From NCBI RefSeq assembly GCF_003672135.1, contig NC_039506.1:22972497-23036496 (forward strand): DNA of 64,000 nt. Reading direction: 5' to 3'. Below the pieces are notes generated by a model that worked only from the letters and a program-made list of their open reading frames with translations, ran no database searches and was not told where the DNA came from. The position numbers and the translations under genes were made by a program. The stretch is from Ooceraea biroi (taxonomy: Eukaryota > Arthropoda > Insecta > Hymenoptera > Formicidae). Positions 11,410-23,400 of this stretch are shown in pieces (position 1 is the stretch's first letter; the number at the start of each line of letters is the position of its first letter).

Positions 11410-13738
11410 CTGCAATGTCACGAAAACAGAGTTCATTATATTAACACGAGGGCCGGTGATGCGAAATTTTGACAGTATTTTAGACCGCGCGTCTCAACAT
11501 TCGCTCTATTTGCTCGGTCAACCGCAATTCAAGTATTCCGCAAAAAAAAGAAGAAAAAGAAAGAAACACACATTCTCTCTCGTCAACCAGTTTAAGAAAT
11601 TTCCAGAAAACAAGACACAGTCAAGAAAGCCAAACGCAAATCGATTCTAAAATGTAATTTCTCATTTAATCCTATATTAATGATAAAGAATTGTCACTCG
11701 TTGATTTGTGTTCATCTAATTCAGATTCTGGCTGATCTGTTTAAACGCCCAACGGCGATATCTATGTACGCTAGGAAAAAACAAATTCGCGCATAGCCAA
11801 TCCACATGCTAACGTAACAATTTTCGCATTCCCGTATGCCGGTTTATCTCAAAATCATTGCGATACATCTGAAAAATCCAGTGATTTACACCGTACGGTT
11901 TGGATGCTCCGGGAGCGATTCAGTCAGCTTGCCTTTCCTTCAAGCTTCTTCGTTCTTCGAGACGAGTTGATCTCTACTTTAAATCCCGCAACATCCAAAT
12001 GCTTTCCATATAAGACAAAAAAGCGATCGCGAAACACGTGATCGCCAGCAGAAAAGTATAACAGCAACAACAACAACAAAATAGAAACTGGATGCAAGAG
12101 CATGATGCATTTGCGTGCGAAACACAGAGTACTGCGGGCATGCTTTTATTACTCTTGAACTTTTCATCCATATCGCGTATCTAGGACAGTGTAGAAAGAA
12201 AAGAACGGAGCATAGCGTAACTAAAGCGCAACTATAATAAACATGGAGAAACTCGGAGTTGAGTGTACACGGGTGTCGGTGCGCTCGGTTATGTCGTATA
12301 GACGTGTCCGCGTTTTTTCGTTCGCGAGAATTTTGGCCGGATATTGCATGGGAGTGCAAAGGACTTACGCGAGGACTTGCTCTTGTTGTTCGTATGGGTT
12401 GTCACAATCGGTGAACTGTCCATTTTGCAGTGCACTGTGAACAACACAACAACCAACACACTAATTGACAAACAGCTAAACAAAAAAAGCGGCAGATGAT
12501 TCGATAATGAAATTCTTCATTAATAACGAAAAAAAAATGGCAAAGCTTTAAGGAATGTCTTAGTCGACCGGATCTGATCGGGTATGAGATCACTTGTAAA
12601 CGTGTGAAATCAAGTAGAAACGATTGTTAAAAGCGCTAGTGAAAAGAATACGCTCCTATGATGCTTCACTTGAATAATTTTACTTTTTTCCTTCCCTTTA
12701 CTCTTGTTACTGACGATTTGTTTGACGATTTGGTCTGATTTATGTACGAGCACGTAGTGCTGAGGTAAACAATATGTACATGTACAGTAACAATGTCACG
12801 CGCTAATAAAAAATATACATGCAATTAACACGCAAACAATGAGGTATGACAAACATGCGCAAGCACGATGCATAAGTATGCACAATGTGTTTCCAACGAC
12901 ATCAGGTATCGTGCAAAATAGTTACGCGTATGCGCGTGTAGATGTTGAGTACTCTGTTTGAGTATGTATATATATTATATGTGTATATACGTGCGTACGC
13001 GTGTATGTGTATGTGCGTACGCGCATACGCGCATGTGTAGAAAAGCATTAGAATTTGATTTAGAGACTGTGATGCATGTACAGGGGTTGCAAAAATAATC
13101 TACACAAAATTGAGTTTCTAAAAACAAAACTTGAGGTGTTTGGAGAAGACTTACTGTAGGTCACAACTAGTCCTGTAGTAGCAGGCGATTGTGTACATTG
13201 TTTCATTGGATTTTTTCATGGATTTTTCATGGAGGCAGGTTCGATAGATTAGGGGAATCGCACATGAAAAGAAAGAATCGAAAGAATTTCGTTAGAACAG
13301 TGACAGTCAGACGGCGGGCCAGATCAATGTGAATTTCGGTTTGAAAGCGACCGTTTTCTCATTATATCCCTCCCCTCATCGCAGACGTATCTCACAGTTT
13401 CGACTGCTTTCTCGTCTGTTAATTTTCTCTAGTAACGAACGTTTAACTATTTTTTTCTTTCTCTCACTCTCTCATCCGCAAAAAAACTCTACATTACTGG
13501 GGGAAGGTGGTGGCCGGGGCGGGAGAGTATTTATTACCATGGGTCTGTTTGTATACGGAGTACAGTTTCGACACTTGCTGGATCTAGGGGGGGGGGGGGT
13601 AGGGGAGGGCAGTGATTCCAATAGTTAGTCACAAGACAATGAGGGCGCAATGAAACAACTATGAAAATGACAGGGGGTAGTAGCGGCAATAATATAAATC
13701 TTTAAAGAAAGGAACTTGAGCCAAAAGTGCAAACGTAC
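11410..13738 (-). other. Eph intron between exons H and I (2.3 kb)
   Basis: The intron sits between GTACGT (13738) and ATTGCAG (11410). It contains GT/CG alternating tracts (12955-13040) and G-rich sequence (13498-13610). Several 60-126 codon ORFs are present on both strands (11974-12593) without domains; I take them as chance. Confidence 0.85.
13587..13599 (+). repeat. 13-nt poly-G run within a G-rich stretch
   Basis: A run of 13 G lies just after GGATCTA, in a stretch (13498-13610) that also holds GGGGGAAGG, GGTGGTGGCCGGGGCGGG and GGGGAGGG. It is G-quadruplex prone on the plus strand and pyrimidine-rich in the Eph pre-mRNA. It may also be a length-variable or sequencing-error-prone site. 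Confidence 0.85.
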
Positions 13739-13809
13739 CTTCGCCGTTCCTGTACTCCAGCGTATCGCAATCGCTAGGCTGCTTCTTGTTACACTCGTCC
13801 GAGGCCCTG
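13739..13809 (-). CDS. Eph: Eph exon H: cytoplasmic juxtamembrane linker
   Basis: This 71-nt micro-exon encodes SRASDECNKKQPSDCDTLEY then RNGE (residues 544-567) and a split valine. Exact phase closure on both sides and the location just after the membrane helix support it. The acceptor sequence reads TTGCAGCAG, a tandem NAGNAG site; use of the second AG starts the exon at 13806 and gives Arg in place of Arg-Ser. The donor is GAA G|GTACGT. Confidence 0.85.
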
Positions 13810-13970
13810 CTGCAACGAAATCGCATTATATCAGTCGCGTTCAACGGAATGATAACGGAGAAGAAATGATCTTTTATTCCTCTCTAAATCATCTAAATGC
13901 GCCAAGACGGCGCCAAGAAAAACGGTAAAAAAATTCAATGTACTACTTGTACTGAAAATAATTTAATTAC

Positions 13971-14082
13971 CTTCTAAGAATCAGAACGGTCATGATAATG
14001 ATGATCACGAGAAGCACAACTACAGCGACAATCGCTCCTGCGATTATTCTGACTTGCATGTTATCCTCCTCCCCGACGTAAT
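13971..14082 (-). CDS. Eph: Eph exon G: transmembrane segment
   Basis: The exon encodes residues 507-543. A short extracellular stalk DYVGEEDNMQVR is followed by a continuous hydrophobic run at residues 519-542 (starting IIAGAIVAVV and ending TVLIL), then the basic stop-transfer residue Arg543 at the exon edge. It exits in phase 2 (AG|) at GTAATT. The next exon can begin at either of two acceptors 3 nt apart. Confidence 0.93.
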
Positions 14083-14159
14083 CTGCGTAAACACTCACAT
14101 TAAATGCACGGCAGGAAATAAATGGCGCGATATGCAGATCAGCTGACACGTGGGCTTAC

Positions 14160-14348
14160 CTAAACCCATGGCGTGAGGCGTCTTCTTAAATACTACCGGC
14201 GTGTACTCGCCCCAGCCGCGGGTTGTCTTAGCGCGAACCTGTATCGCGTAATCCGTGGAAGGTTTCAGGCCCTTGAACGTGGCGGACAGCTCGGACGTTT
14301 GAATGACGGTTGCATTAGTAGCGTCGTCGTAGCGCGGGTAACACCTCA
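14160..14348 (-). CDS. Eph: Eph exon F: second FN3 domain, C-terminal half
   Basis: The exon encodes residues 444-507. VRCYPRYDDATNATV leads to FKGLKPSTDYAIQVRAKTTR and GWGEYTPVVF, the canonical end of Eph FN3-2. The sequon NAT lies at 455. The acceptor is ACGTAG and the donor is G|GTAAGC, followed by an intron of only 77 nt, the shortest in the gene. Confidence 0.93.
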
Positions 14349-14492
14349 CTACGTGATCAGATATCGAGAAGAACGATTATTAATCCCGCCAATCATGCGT
14401 GCGCCCAACGACCGACTGATCGAGCGACAATTCGGGATCGATCTGACGCGCGCAACGGCATAGCGGTATATTGTGACTTCAGCTTCCCTTAC

Positions 14493-14757
14493 CTTCGTAT
14501 CTCTCGACGAGATCGCTGTCCCCGCCGACTTCGATGATCGGCGCATCCCAGCTGATACTCAGCTCCGAGCTCTTGACGCTCGTAATCCTGACGTTGCTCA
14601 CTAGGCTCGGTACACTCGCCTCCGTTGTAACGGTGATGTCCACGTATTCCGACTTGCCTACCAACGACGACACGCCATTCTCGGCGAACACTTGGAAGCG
14701 ATAAGTGGTCACCGCGTTCAGACCGGTTATCGTGATCTTCGTGTCGTTAAAGATCTC
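14493..14757 (-). CDS. Eph: Eph exon E: end of FN3-1 and start of FN3-2
   Basis: The exon encodes residues 356-444. EIFNDTKITITGLNAVTTYR completes the first FN3 domain with the conserved L-x-x-x-T-x-Y pattern, and NGVSSLVG follows as in other Ephs. The second half opens FN3-2 with SVPSLVSNVRI and LSISWDAP. NDT at 359 is a sequon. It starts in phase 0 after TGTAACAG and ends GAA G|GTAAGG. The intron to exon F is 144 nt. Confidence 0.93.
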
Positions 14758-14866
14758 CTGTTACATAATCAAAAACGATTCCGCGTCAAGTTCCTGATCG
14801 TAGAATATTCTGGCTATCGCACAGTTCATGCTCGTATCGATATTCCGTCTTTGACGGGAAACTCAC

Positions 14867-15027
14867 GGTATTGGGAATGTACTTGACACCCATGCTGCAA
14901 GCATCGCAAACCACTCTATAAGTCGTGTCCACCCTGCCACCCTGCATGTGCGGCGCGTTCCAGGAGAGGATCACCGTCGACTGATCGACGAAGTTGACGG
15001 TCAGGTTCTGCGGTGCCGAAGGTGGTT
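14867..15027 (-). CDS. Eph: Eph exon D: first fibronectin type III domain, N-terminal half
   Basis: The exon encodes residues 302-355. PPSAPQNLTVNF leads into STVILSWNAP, the typical FN3 opening with its conserved Trp, and the exon ends at KYIPNT. There is an N-glycosylation sequon NLT at residue 309. The acceptor follows CTGTTGCAG and the donor is ACC|GTGAGT. The intron to exon E is only 109 nt. Cysteines in VVCDACSMG are typical of Eph FN3-1. Confidence 0.93.
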
Positions 15028-15426
15028 CTGCAACAGGCATATTTCTTCCAGATTTTCTCTCTTGTTCACGTACAAGTTTCGATTCAAAGCAAACGGTTAT
15101 CCCTTTGCTATATTGAGGCTAATTCGATCAGTTTTGTGTTCAAGTTAACTAATTATATTTGTTAGACGCTGAAATATTAAATCGAACAATAACTACAAGA
15201 TACATAAGCATGGCTAAATTCACGTAAATGTAAATTTGACTCGAATGAAACAATGAAAATAACTCGAACCGCAAAGAGTTAAAATAATAAAATAGAAGCA
15301 GAGAAGAAACTTAGATTTTGTTATATTAATACAAAAGAATCTAGTTAAACGAATTATAAATGTCTTCTATTCTACAATACCTCTCTTTCTACTCTAAATG
15401 GAATCTCTAGATCTATCTTTCTTACG

Positions 15427-15465
15427 AATATATATATATATATATAACGTATATATATATACGTT
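15427..15465. repeat. (AT)n palindrome with ACGT centre
   Basis: Two AT runs flank TAACGTA and are followed by ACGTT. The segment is self-complementary and would extrude as a hairpin. Confidence 0.8.
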
Positions 15466-15886
15466 AAAGCAAAATCGAGTTGAGTCGCGAGCCAAACTTT
15501 GTCGCAATTGCGTGTCTATATTGTGGAGCCAAATTGGAAACCGCGAGTGTTTTGATGGTTTTAGCACTCGCAAACCGCAGCTTGAAAAGTCAATATTTCA
15601 TCATCATATTGAAAGATGTTACAATGAATTTGTTAATGAAGTTATGTGCTTTATTGGACAGCATTTTACATAAACTAACTTTCAAACTAATCAAAAAGAT
15701 ATATTATTATTTACAACACAAAACAAACCACAAAAATCTATTTTACACGAGTATAGAATGGTCCGATAAAATATACCTTTAGATTAGACATTATTGTTTA
15801 TAATATAGACATTATCAATATTGTTGTCTGTATTACATGTAAATTTGAAAAATTGAAAATCGACCTGAATTCTTTGACTGGTCCAA

Positions 15887-15925
15887 TATATTATATATAT
15901 ATATATATATAATATATTATATATA
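15887..15925. repeat. (TA)n palindrome
   Basis: An alternating TA block is framed by TATATTATATAT and ATATAATATATTA, which makes it almost perfectly self-complementary. Confidence 0.8.
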
Positions 15926-16142
15926 CATAAATAACTGAAGCAAAGCAATGGACCGCAAATATATTTTCGACGAAGTTTGGCTCGATGGAAATTTCAGCAC
16001 ATATTCATTAGAAGATATCGATCTGACTTGTTAGCCCAATAGAGGTTTGACTCGCGACGTAGCTTGGTAATGCGAATCCTGCTTGTTAAATTATTAAAAA
16101 AAAATTGTTAAAACGAAATCATTCGATTCAGTCAATACTCAC

Positions 16143-16679
16143 GCGTGCAAGGCATCTTCTTGGGATCCTTCTCCGCTCGATAATAGCCAGGATCGCAACG
16201 GCACTCCGTGAAGCCGTAATCGGAAGCCTTGCTGTGCTCTGGACATGCTTCGCAGATATGAGAGCCCGCTTCATGCTTGAATTTGCCTATCGGGCACTCC
16301 TTACACTCTTGCTTATCCACGTCGGCCTGATAACCAGGCTTGCAGTGGCAACCACCCGACGGAAGGTACCACTTGCCATCTCCCTTGCAGAGGAAGGTCG
16401 GTTGGTCGATTTTCACAGCGTTTGCGACACAAGTGCCGACTGTTTGCTCGATGAGCGTAACCTCGCGACCGGTCGGCGTGGCCGGGAAATGGGCAAAGTT
16501 CACCGAGATCTCGGGACAGCTGATGTAATACACCTTAATGGCTAGAATAGATATGCAGGCGCCCTGGTCGCGGAAAGCGAAATAGACACCCTTCTTCGTC
16601 ACAGGAATCGACTTCACCTCCGTGTTTATCACCACCTCAGAATTCGTGTTAAACCTACCCTCGCCAGCGGCTATGCGAC
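16143..16679 (-). CDS. Eph: Eph exon C: end of ligand-binding domain plus cysteine-rich (sushi/EGF-like) region
   Basis: This is the largest visible exon (537 nt), coding residues 123-302. The first part (GRIAAGEGRF through YYISCPEI) closes the ligand-binding domain. The second part is cysteine-rich, with motifs CKGDGKWYLPSGGCHCKPGY, CKECPIGKFK, CEACPEHSKA and CRCDPGYYR, matching the sushi-like and EGF-like modules that mediate Eph clustering (family knowledge). The donor falls inside ACG CGT: the exon ends with C and the next exon supplies AA, giving PCTQPPSAPQ, the usual join to the first FN3 domain. Confidence 0.95.
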
Positions 16680-17211
16680 CTGCAATCATGCAAAATTGAC
16701 ATGACAAACGATCCCGAAACGGTTTGAAATATCGAAGATTAAAGATCGAAAACCAAAGTTTTAAAATTTAAATTGTTTATTGAATTTTAAGTTTAGATTT
16801 TAAATTCCTCGAATCCTTTGAGCCGTTTGAGCTTGAAAATGTATTCAAACTTGAGACTGTATATCGTGAAGAGAAGTAGAAATCGCGCGAATAAGACTTT
16901 TATAAAATTTTATTCGAAATACTTAAATTTGAAGCTCGAATACTTCAAATTCGAGTTAATTCGAATTCTAATTTAATTGCTTTCATTCTGTTCAAAAATA
17001 GCTTGATTACACAATCCATTTGATTAAAATGCAATAATTATAATTTTCTCTTTTCAGTTTTCATGTTTCTCTGGAAAAACTACTCCTAATGACTTCTCTT
17101 TAGAAAATATATCCATTTAAAGATTCTTATCGTTTTCGAAATATCATCGGTTCACTTCGTTTTCAAGATAAAATCTCGCCTATTACTATGCTTTATTACA
17201 TTAACGCTTAC
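16680..17211 (-). other. Eph intron between exons B and C (532 nt)
   Basis: It runs from GTAAGC to GATTGCAG. It is AT-rich with repeated TTCGAAT/ATTCGAA-like motifs around 16890-16970 and nothing else. Confidence 0.85.
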
Positions 17212-17497
17212 CAATGAGTTTATAACTGTCTGGCTCCCACGGAGGTGGCTCCTTGGTGGCAGCATCAAACTCATAGTAGAGCAAACTAAAGGTCTCCTTG
17301 CAGCTGAGAGCATTCCCGGGGAAGAGCGAGCAGTCGCGAACCGTGAATTTGATTTCTATGTACATGCGATTCGCCGAACCCCTCTCCACGAACGGCGTCC
17401 ACAGCCAATTGTTCACATTGTTGTATGCTACATCGCACACCACGTAACTCCGCCAATTGATGCCCTTGTCGAAGTTTGTGAAAGATTCCTCCACCCA
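17212..17497 (-). CDS. Eph: Eph exon B: core of ephrin-binding domain
   Basis: The exon encodes residues 28-122 plus a split glycine, from WVEESFTNFDKGINWRSY to DSYKLI. It is the core of the Eph ligand-binding jellyroll, with RSYVVCDV, NNWLWTPF, IEIKFTVRDC and KETFSLLYYE blocks and cysteines expected to form the conserved disulfides. The acceptor follows TTCTGATTACAG and the donor is G|GTAAGC. The exon is separated from exon A by the 23.8-kb intron and from exon C by 532 nt. The reading is strongly conserved and has no internal stops. Confidence 0.95.
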
Positions 17498-20400
17498 CTG
17501 TAATCAGAAAAGAATCACGAAAATTAGCACGTGTTTTATGCTTCCTATCCCACATTTTCTTAACGAATTTTGTATGGATCATAAAGCATTCCGCCTTGCA
17601 ATTTTGCAAGTCATACCAATCAGGTACAGGCATTAATGTCTCATTGAGTTCAATGTTCAATGATTTGTTCAACAGTTGAACAATCTTCTAATATAGATTT
17701 TCCTCATATTTAAAAATATTCTTTCATGTATATACAATTCACCATATAATTAATCGTACAATTCCAAATAATTTGTGCCTGTAAAAAACTGAAGAAGTTT
17801 GGTGAATTATGTGTCACGGAAGTATTCTTGAAAATGTGGACGACAAAGAGCAGATTTGCTAGCTGCCTGATAGATGGAGAAGTATTAGAAAATGATAGCG
17901 AATATTTCGAAGATTGACATGATAATTATTGTTTTATTTAATAAAAGCATCGAATTAATTTATATACTTAATACATACTATTAAAAATATTCAATATTTC
18001 AGAGTTTATAAATATAAATAAATATAAACGCTTGCATGTATAAGATTATATTATATTCTTACGCCGGAAAACAACGCTTTGAAAGCAAGTTAAACGAATA
18101 GAATGCCACACAATAACGCATGTCATGTGTTAATCGCACTTAATGAGAGAAACTGCCGTAACAAGTTATAACTCGACGTCGACTCATTGATCGAGAGTGA
18201 TCTTCCTTCGAAAACATCTGGAGAACGTGAAGATGGTGTCTTGACAAAAAAAGCTATCCGATAGTTAAAAATCGCGATTTCAGCCTTATTATCCGTGTTA
18301 TTATCACACACAAATCGCGACGAAAGCGAGAAAGTATTATACCACCGCAGTCGTCATTGTCATTGTCGATCGACATTCGTCGTAGAATCTACCCTCGGTA
18401 AACGACGAGGCGGGAAGGACCGGGTCGTCGACTTGCGACAAACAGACCGCAAGGAATTACCGGCGCGCGTTACCATTAGTTTTATTGCCCCTCTCGGCTC
18501 TCGTCCCGAGCACGACCGCAAAAAGTTCCGGCCAGGACAAGAAGGATTCATCGCCGTTGTCTTCGTCATCACCAGAACCCCTCCTCTCTCTCCCTCCCTC
18601 TTTACCTGTCGCTCTCTTTTACACGATTCTCCGCTCCTGCGTATTTCATACGCGAACCAGGAAAGACTCGGCTGGTAAGGAGTGACAAAAAATGAAGTAG
18701 AACCGAGTAGAAGTCGCCGAGTAGGAATCCCTTATCCAGAAGATTTCCACACGGACGTGTTTCCGGCAGGCGGGCTACAATAAATTCAGTCGCGCCGACT
18801 GCCCGGTTGCAAAAGGCAGATTATTACGCGGGGATGGGGAACGATGACGAGGTTGAAAAAATTTCATTAAAGCCGTGCCGGCGAAAAAGAGCTTTTTTAG
18901 CACGTCCGCACCGACGAAAGTAGCCGGTAACCAGAATACGATTTGGGGGAACGGTTCCGCGTTTCTCCGTCGTCCGTGCATCGCATTGTATGATCCACAG
19001 CGCCTGTCGCACGCCTCCGATCGCAATCAATAGTTTTTAGTGTGCTTCGCGGAACTGAATTTATGCTGTCCTTAAAGTAAGGATTCATTCTTTTTTATGT
19101 TTTCCTTTTTATCATTTTTTTTTAGAACTGCACTATTCGCTACTAATATAATTTATAATCTAAATTATCTTGTATATAATTCTACACTTTTATTCGATAT
19201 TATACTTACTATTTTATTAGTAAGTTATCATTTGTTTATCGTTTTTCATACTTTCCTGCCAATCTTAGAACATTTTATGTAACATGACGTTTTCTTCAAT
19301 TATTTTATCGAAAAAACAAAAAAATAAAACCGTTACCATCACGGATGTATATCAACAACAATTATCGAAGTCTTCTTTCATATAGGAAATTCATTAGAAC
19401 GTATATTTCTCTTTTTGTCAGATATTCTATAACCAGTATCTATGTTTACTGCTTACGTTTCATTGCGAAAAGACGTACAGTAATGTACGATAATTAGATC
19501 ACGCCAAAAATTGTTCTCTTAACACGTTGCATCGAAATTTCGAGACAAATTTATCCCTGACACACACAAACACATACATTATTCCGTAAAGTTATTTATA
19601 TAGAAAGAGCGAAAAAAGCAATCAATGATTGGCATGTTTGCACTCCGAATTGTTTTCACTAATCATGCGCATATCTGAAATATTTTGCTCACATTCTGGT
19701 CATGCAACCAATTAAGAGAGCGCTATTTATCATTAAGCTTGAATTAACGTTCCATTGTATCATCTACATAATGAGCAAAATTATAAACATAAAAAGAAAT
19801 TACAAGAATTTTATTCGAGTATCCTAAATTGTTAATGCAATCAGCTCTTAATCTTGTTTAAGAATTTTTATATTTTTACAATACATTATCAAATTGACCT
19901 CGTGCGTAATTAGCGTCTACAGGCATCAGCGAGACTGCAGCAATGCGAAAATATTTTTAAAACTAGCAAACTAATGATAAAAAAGATCTCCTTCGTATTA
20001 AATATAAACTGACAGTGAGAAAGATTGTGCATTCTCGCGCAATCGATCAATGGCCATTCATCGCTTCAGAAACTGCTGTGGTCAGCGCGTGGCAGTTTGT
20101 GGCCAAGTATCGACGATGGGTTTTCGCTCTGCCATCTTATAGCGGTTAAATCTATCTTGCCATTTTCCGATCTAACAGCAAGATAGCGGAGCAAGAGGTA
20201 GCAAACCATTAATATCGCTTGGTCTTTAACCACCACGGAGCATGATCTACCTCCGAATGACGAATCGTGAAACGAATTGAAACGTCACATTTCCTTCGTT
20301 TCCGTTTTCCATTATCGTAGGGTTAACAGAAAAATTCTTTCTAACCCTCTATTTTGTGTACTGTGTACCCCATTGTTGTAAACTCACAGCAGATACTTCG

Positions 20401-23400
20401 ACCCGATCGATTGATATCTATTGCTCCGGACAAGTTATTTGTCTTGTTCTGTTTCTTCACAGTTAAACTTCTCTATAATTCGCACAAAAAAGCTAGTGGA
20501 CAAAAGATAACCGATTTTAAAAGCTCCGTGGTCGACGCTACCTGCAAGTCACCCCGGGGTGTCCTGTTGCTACCTTCGAGAAAAAAGGGCCATTCGCCGC
20601 CTGTGGCTTTCCCGCGGATCAGACCGTGGCGAGTAAATAGATACGAGTCGATGGTTCAGAGGCAAAGCCAATAAGCTCGGGAGTGCGCGCGCGGGATGAA
20701 CGAAAAAAAGTAGGAGAATGAGATAGACATAGACGTAGCGGATGTGCTGCTACCCTCGTGGACAAAGAACCACTCCACCCAATAATATCGCCACCATAAT
20801 CACAATTCCGATGGCGTAGCTGTCGGATGGGGATGTTACCAAGAGTCCGCAGGAAGAGCTCGACGAGGGAGAGAGAGCGGAGCGTTACGAACTTTTAGTC
20901 CGAGGGGCTCGCGGATCTTAATATATATTGAGCTCTCGTGCACCGGGGGGTTAACCCTCGCCCTTGGGGTGAAGTTGCATCGGCAGGCACGTAAGGGCTC
21001 TTCTTCGTCGTGCTACGTGCATCCGGCGCACTACAGACCGTTCACGGACGGACACGTACCGCATCCAGACGCGATCGAACTTTCCTCCGCCCTTCTTACT
21101 GCCAGTTTCGCCAACACCTCGGGAGATCTGACGTTAATTGCGTTCACAATGGTATTACGTGAAGAATTGTTTTCTTTTCTTTTTCCTCAAATCTAATTTT
21201 AATGTCGTTCATTAAAAAATTAACGAAAAATGATCGTTGGTATCGAATTTATAAAAAATGGATTTATCTCTACATCCGTTTATTTCTCTTTTAAACTCTT
21301 GTGAACTGCACGTATCCTTGTATCCACATGCGACATGAACAATATCACCGCACTTGAAATCCTAAAGAGACAACTTACCAATTTTAATGAATAAGTAAAA
21401 GGGCGCAAAAGCAAATTTAATAATGTATGCTATAATCCTCCCGTAGGAAGTTCATTAACTCGAGCGTGCTCGACTCTTCCGTAATAATTGTCGCTTTAAA
21501 TACAATGGATACAGAGATCGTCAACGATATAATACAGCGTCCGAACGAGGGTGGCTGGCGCGTTACGGGCGAACAAGTGCACATATGTGTATTTCTGGAT
21601 AGGGTAGGTGGCCATCCCTCGGACACAACGTGGGCAGGGGTGGTTACGCCACGCGCCAATCGAAAACTTTATGTAACCGTTTATTTCGCACACCCCAAAG
21701 CCGATATAACCGTATTTCGGGGCGAAAGATTGGCAGGAAGGCCGTTTAAGAAGCATTTCTACTGCTCCTCGACACTTAACCGAGATTCCTCCCCATCTCT
21801 CTTTCTTTTTTCTTCTCATAGATGCGTATACATTCGTAGAGACGTGTGCGAATACGCGTGCGAGGGGAGAAAAGATTCTCGGTGAAATAAGGAGGCAGGT
21901 GGGTGAGGAAGTGTCGGGTGAGAATTTATTTCTGGATTATTCGAGCCGGGGGGATGCGCTAGGACGAGGAAGCTTCCTCCCAGAAAAGGACAAATCGCTC
22001 TCCTCCGCGGGATCGAAACGCTGCTGGGAGAAGCAATTTCCAGCCACGAAATTTACGACGCAAAGATCGACTCTTTGCCTTTCACGGGAAAGCGTATCGC
22101 GAAATTTGGCTACGCTGATATGTGATACCCCAATGTTTCTATTTGCGCGCAAAATGTTGTAGCAATTCTACCGAATATTCGTGAATATGCACTTGTGAAG
22201 AAAAAAAATTTCTTTCCTTTTCAACCATAAGAATTCATCTTCCGGATAGACATACCGACAGAAGAAGACATCATCCGGCGGGTATTCTTGATTTATATCA
22301 TCAATGTTGAAACATGTTTTTCGAAAATTTGTAACCATTCATCACAGGTCCATATTAGGATCTGAACATTTACAGAAAGAATTTATTCTTTTACACGTTA
22401 TGACACATGATTATAATACTTAACACTTAATCATATATTATAGCAAATTACCAACTGTGTTTTAAGTTTCTCAATATGCCAGAAATATCGTTTTAAGATT
22501 CGTGACTATTTCAAAGAAACGGGTTTTCGAGCCGGCTGCCTTTTTTGTCGAATACACCGTCGATGGACCATACGCTACTTGTCGACAGCCAATGGTGACA
22601 GTTCGTGTGTCTTACGATAACCATCCATCCATAATGAGCCATCCATAATGATTGTCGTCGTAATATTTCGAGTTAGCATTACGCGTGTGTCAGTGTCGCG
22701 TGTCAGGAGGGCTGAATGTCCTCGATGAGACAGCAAGCGTCGTGTGATAACGAGAAGGGTTAGATGGAGCCACGTGGACCGAATCGGACAGGCTTGAATT
22801 TCCAAGAGTTTGTCCGATTCGAGGATCTATTAGATTTTGGAACCGGGACTGCTTTGAAGAACCCAATTATCGACCATGTTAGATATAGACAAAAGAAAAA
22901 AAATACTTTTAAGGATAACACCTTAATTGAACAGTGTATGGTGCATAGTAAATAATTTCTTCGAGATTGAGAAGAATTATTATTATAGAGAAAAACGGAT
23001 AGAGAGAGGCGGGGAAAGAGAAGAGTTTTTCGTCTTGAGCGCTAAAAAATAATTCATTTTTTTAAAGTTGTTATTTTTATTTTCTAATATGATATCTTTC
23101 AATACGATATATTGATACATTTCATCAAACTAAATGTGTTCATCGATAAATGAACGTTTCATGTCACAATGTCTTTCGTAATTCTTCGTAATGGAAGCCC
23201 AGAATCAACGCACCTAATCACACTACGTGCAATATTTTCTATCTCCTTGCAAAGGGGTCGACTCAGCATAGTTTTATGCTAATTCGAGCGTTCGCACTCA
23301 GTCCCGCCCTTCGGTTCTCCCTCGGTTAGGAAGTGGAGGAAGCGCCAGCTTTATAAAATCGTCACGAATTAGCCGGAGGGGTCCGCCCTCTCGCCGAGGG

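Larger units (their letters stand above)
15028..16142 (-). other. Eph intron between exons C and D (1.1 kb) with TA palindromes
   Basis: The intron is bounded by GTGAGT and TGTTGCAG. It is AT-rich with two (TA)n palindromes (15427-15465 and about 15887-15925). The plus-strand ORFs at 15398-15782 are lysine/asparagine-rich chance readings. Confidence 0.85.

Noticed and set aside
17286..17672. Minus-strand 128-codon ORF overlapping exon B in another frame
   Set aside because: It runs across the exon B acceptor in a frame that does not match any Eph domain; it is a shadow of the real exon.
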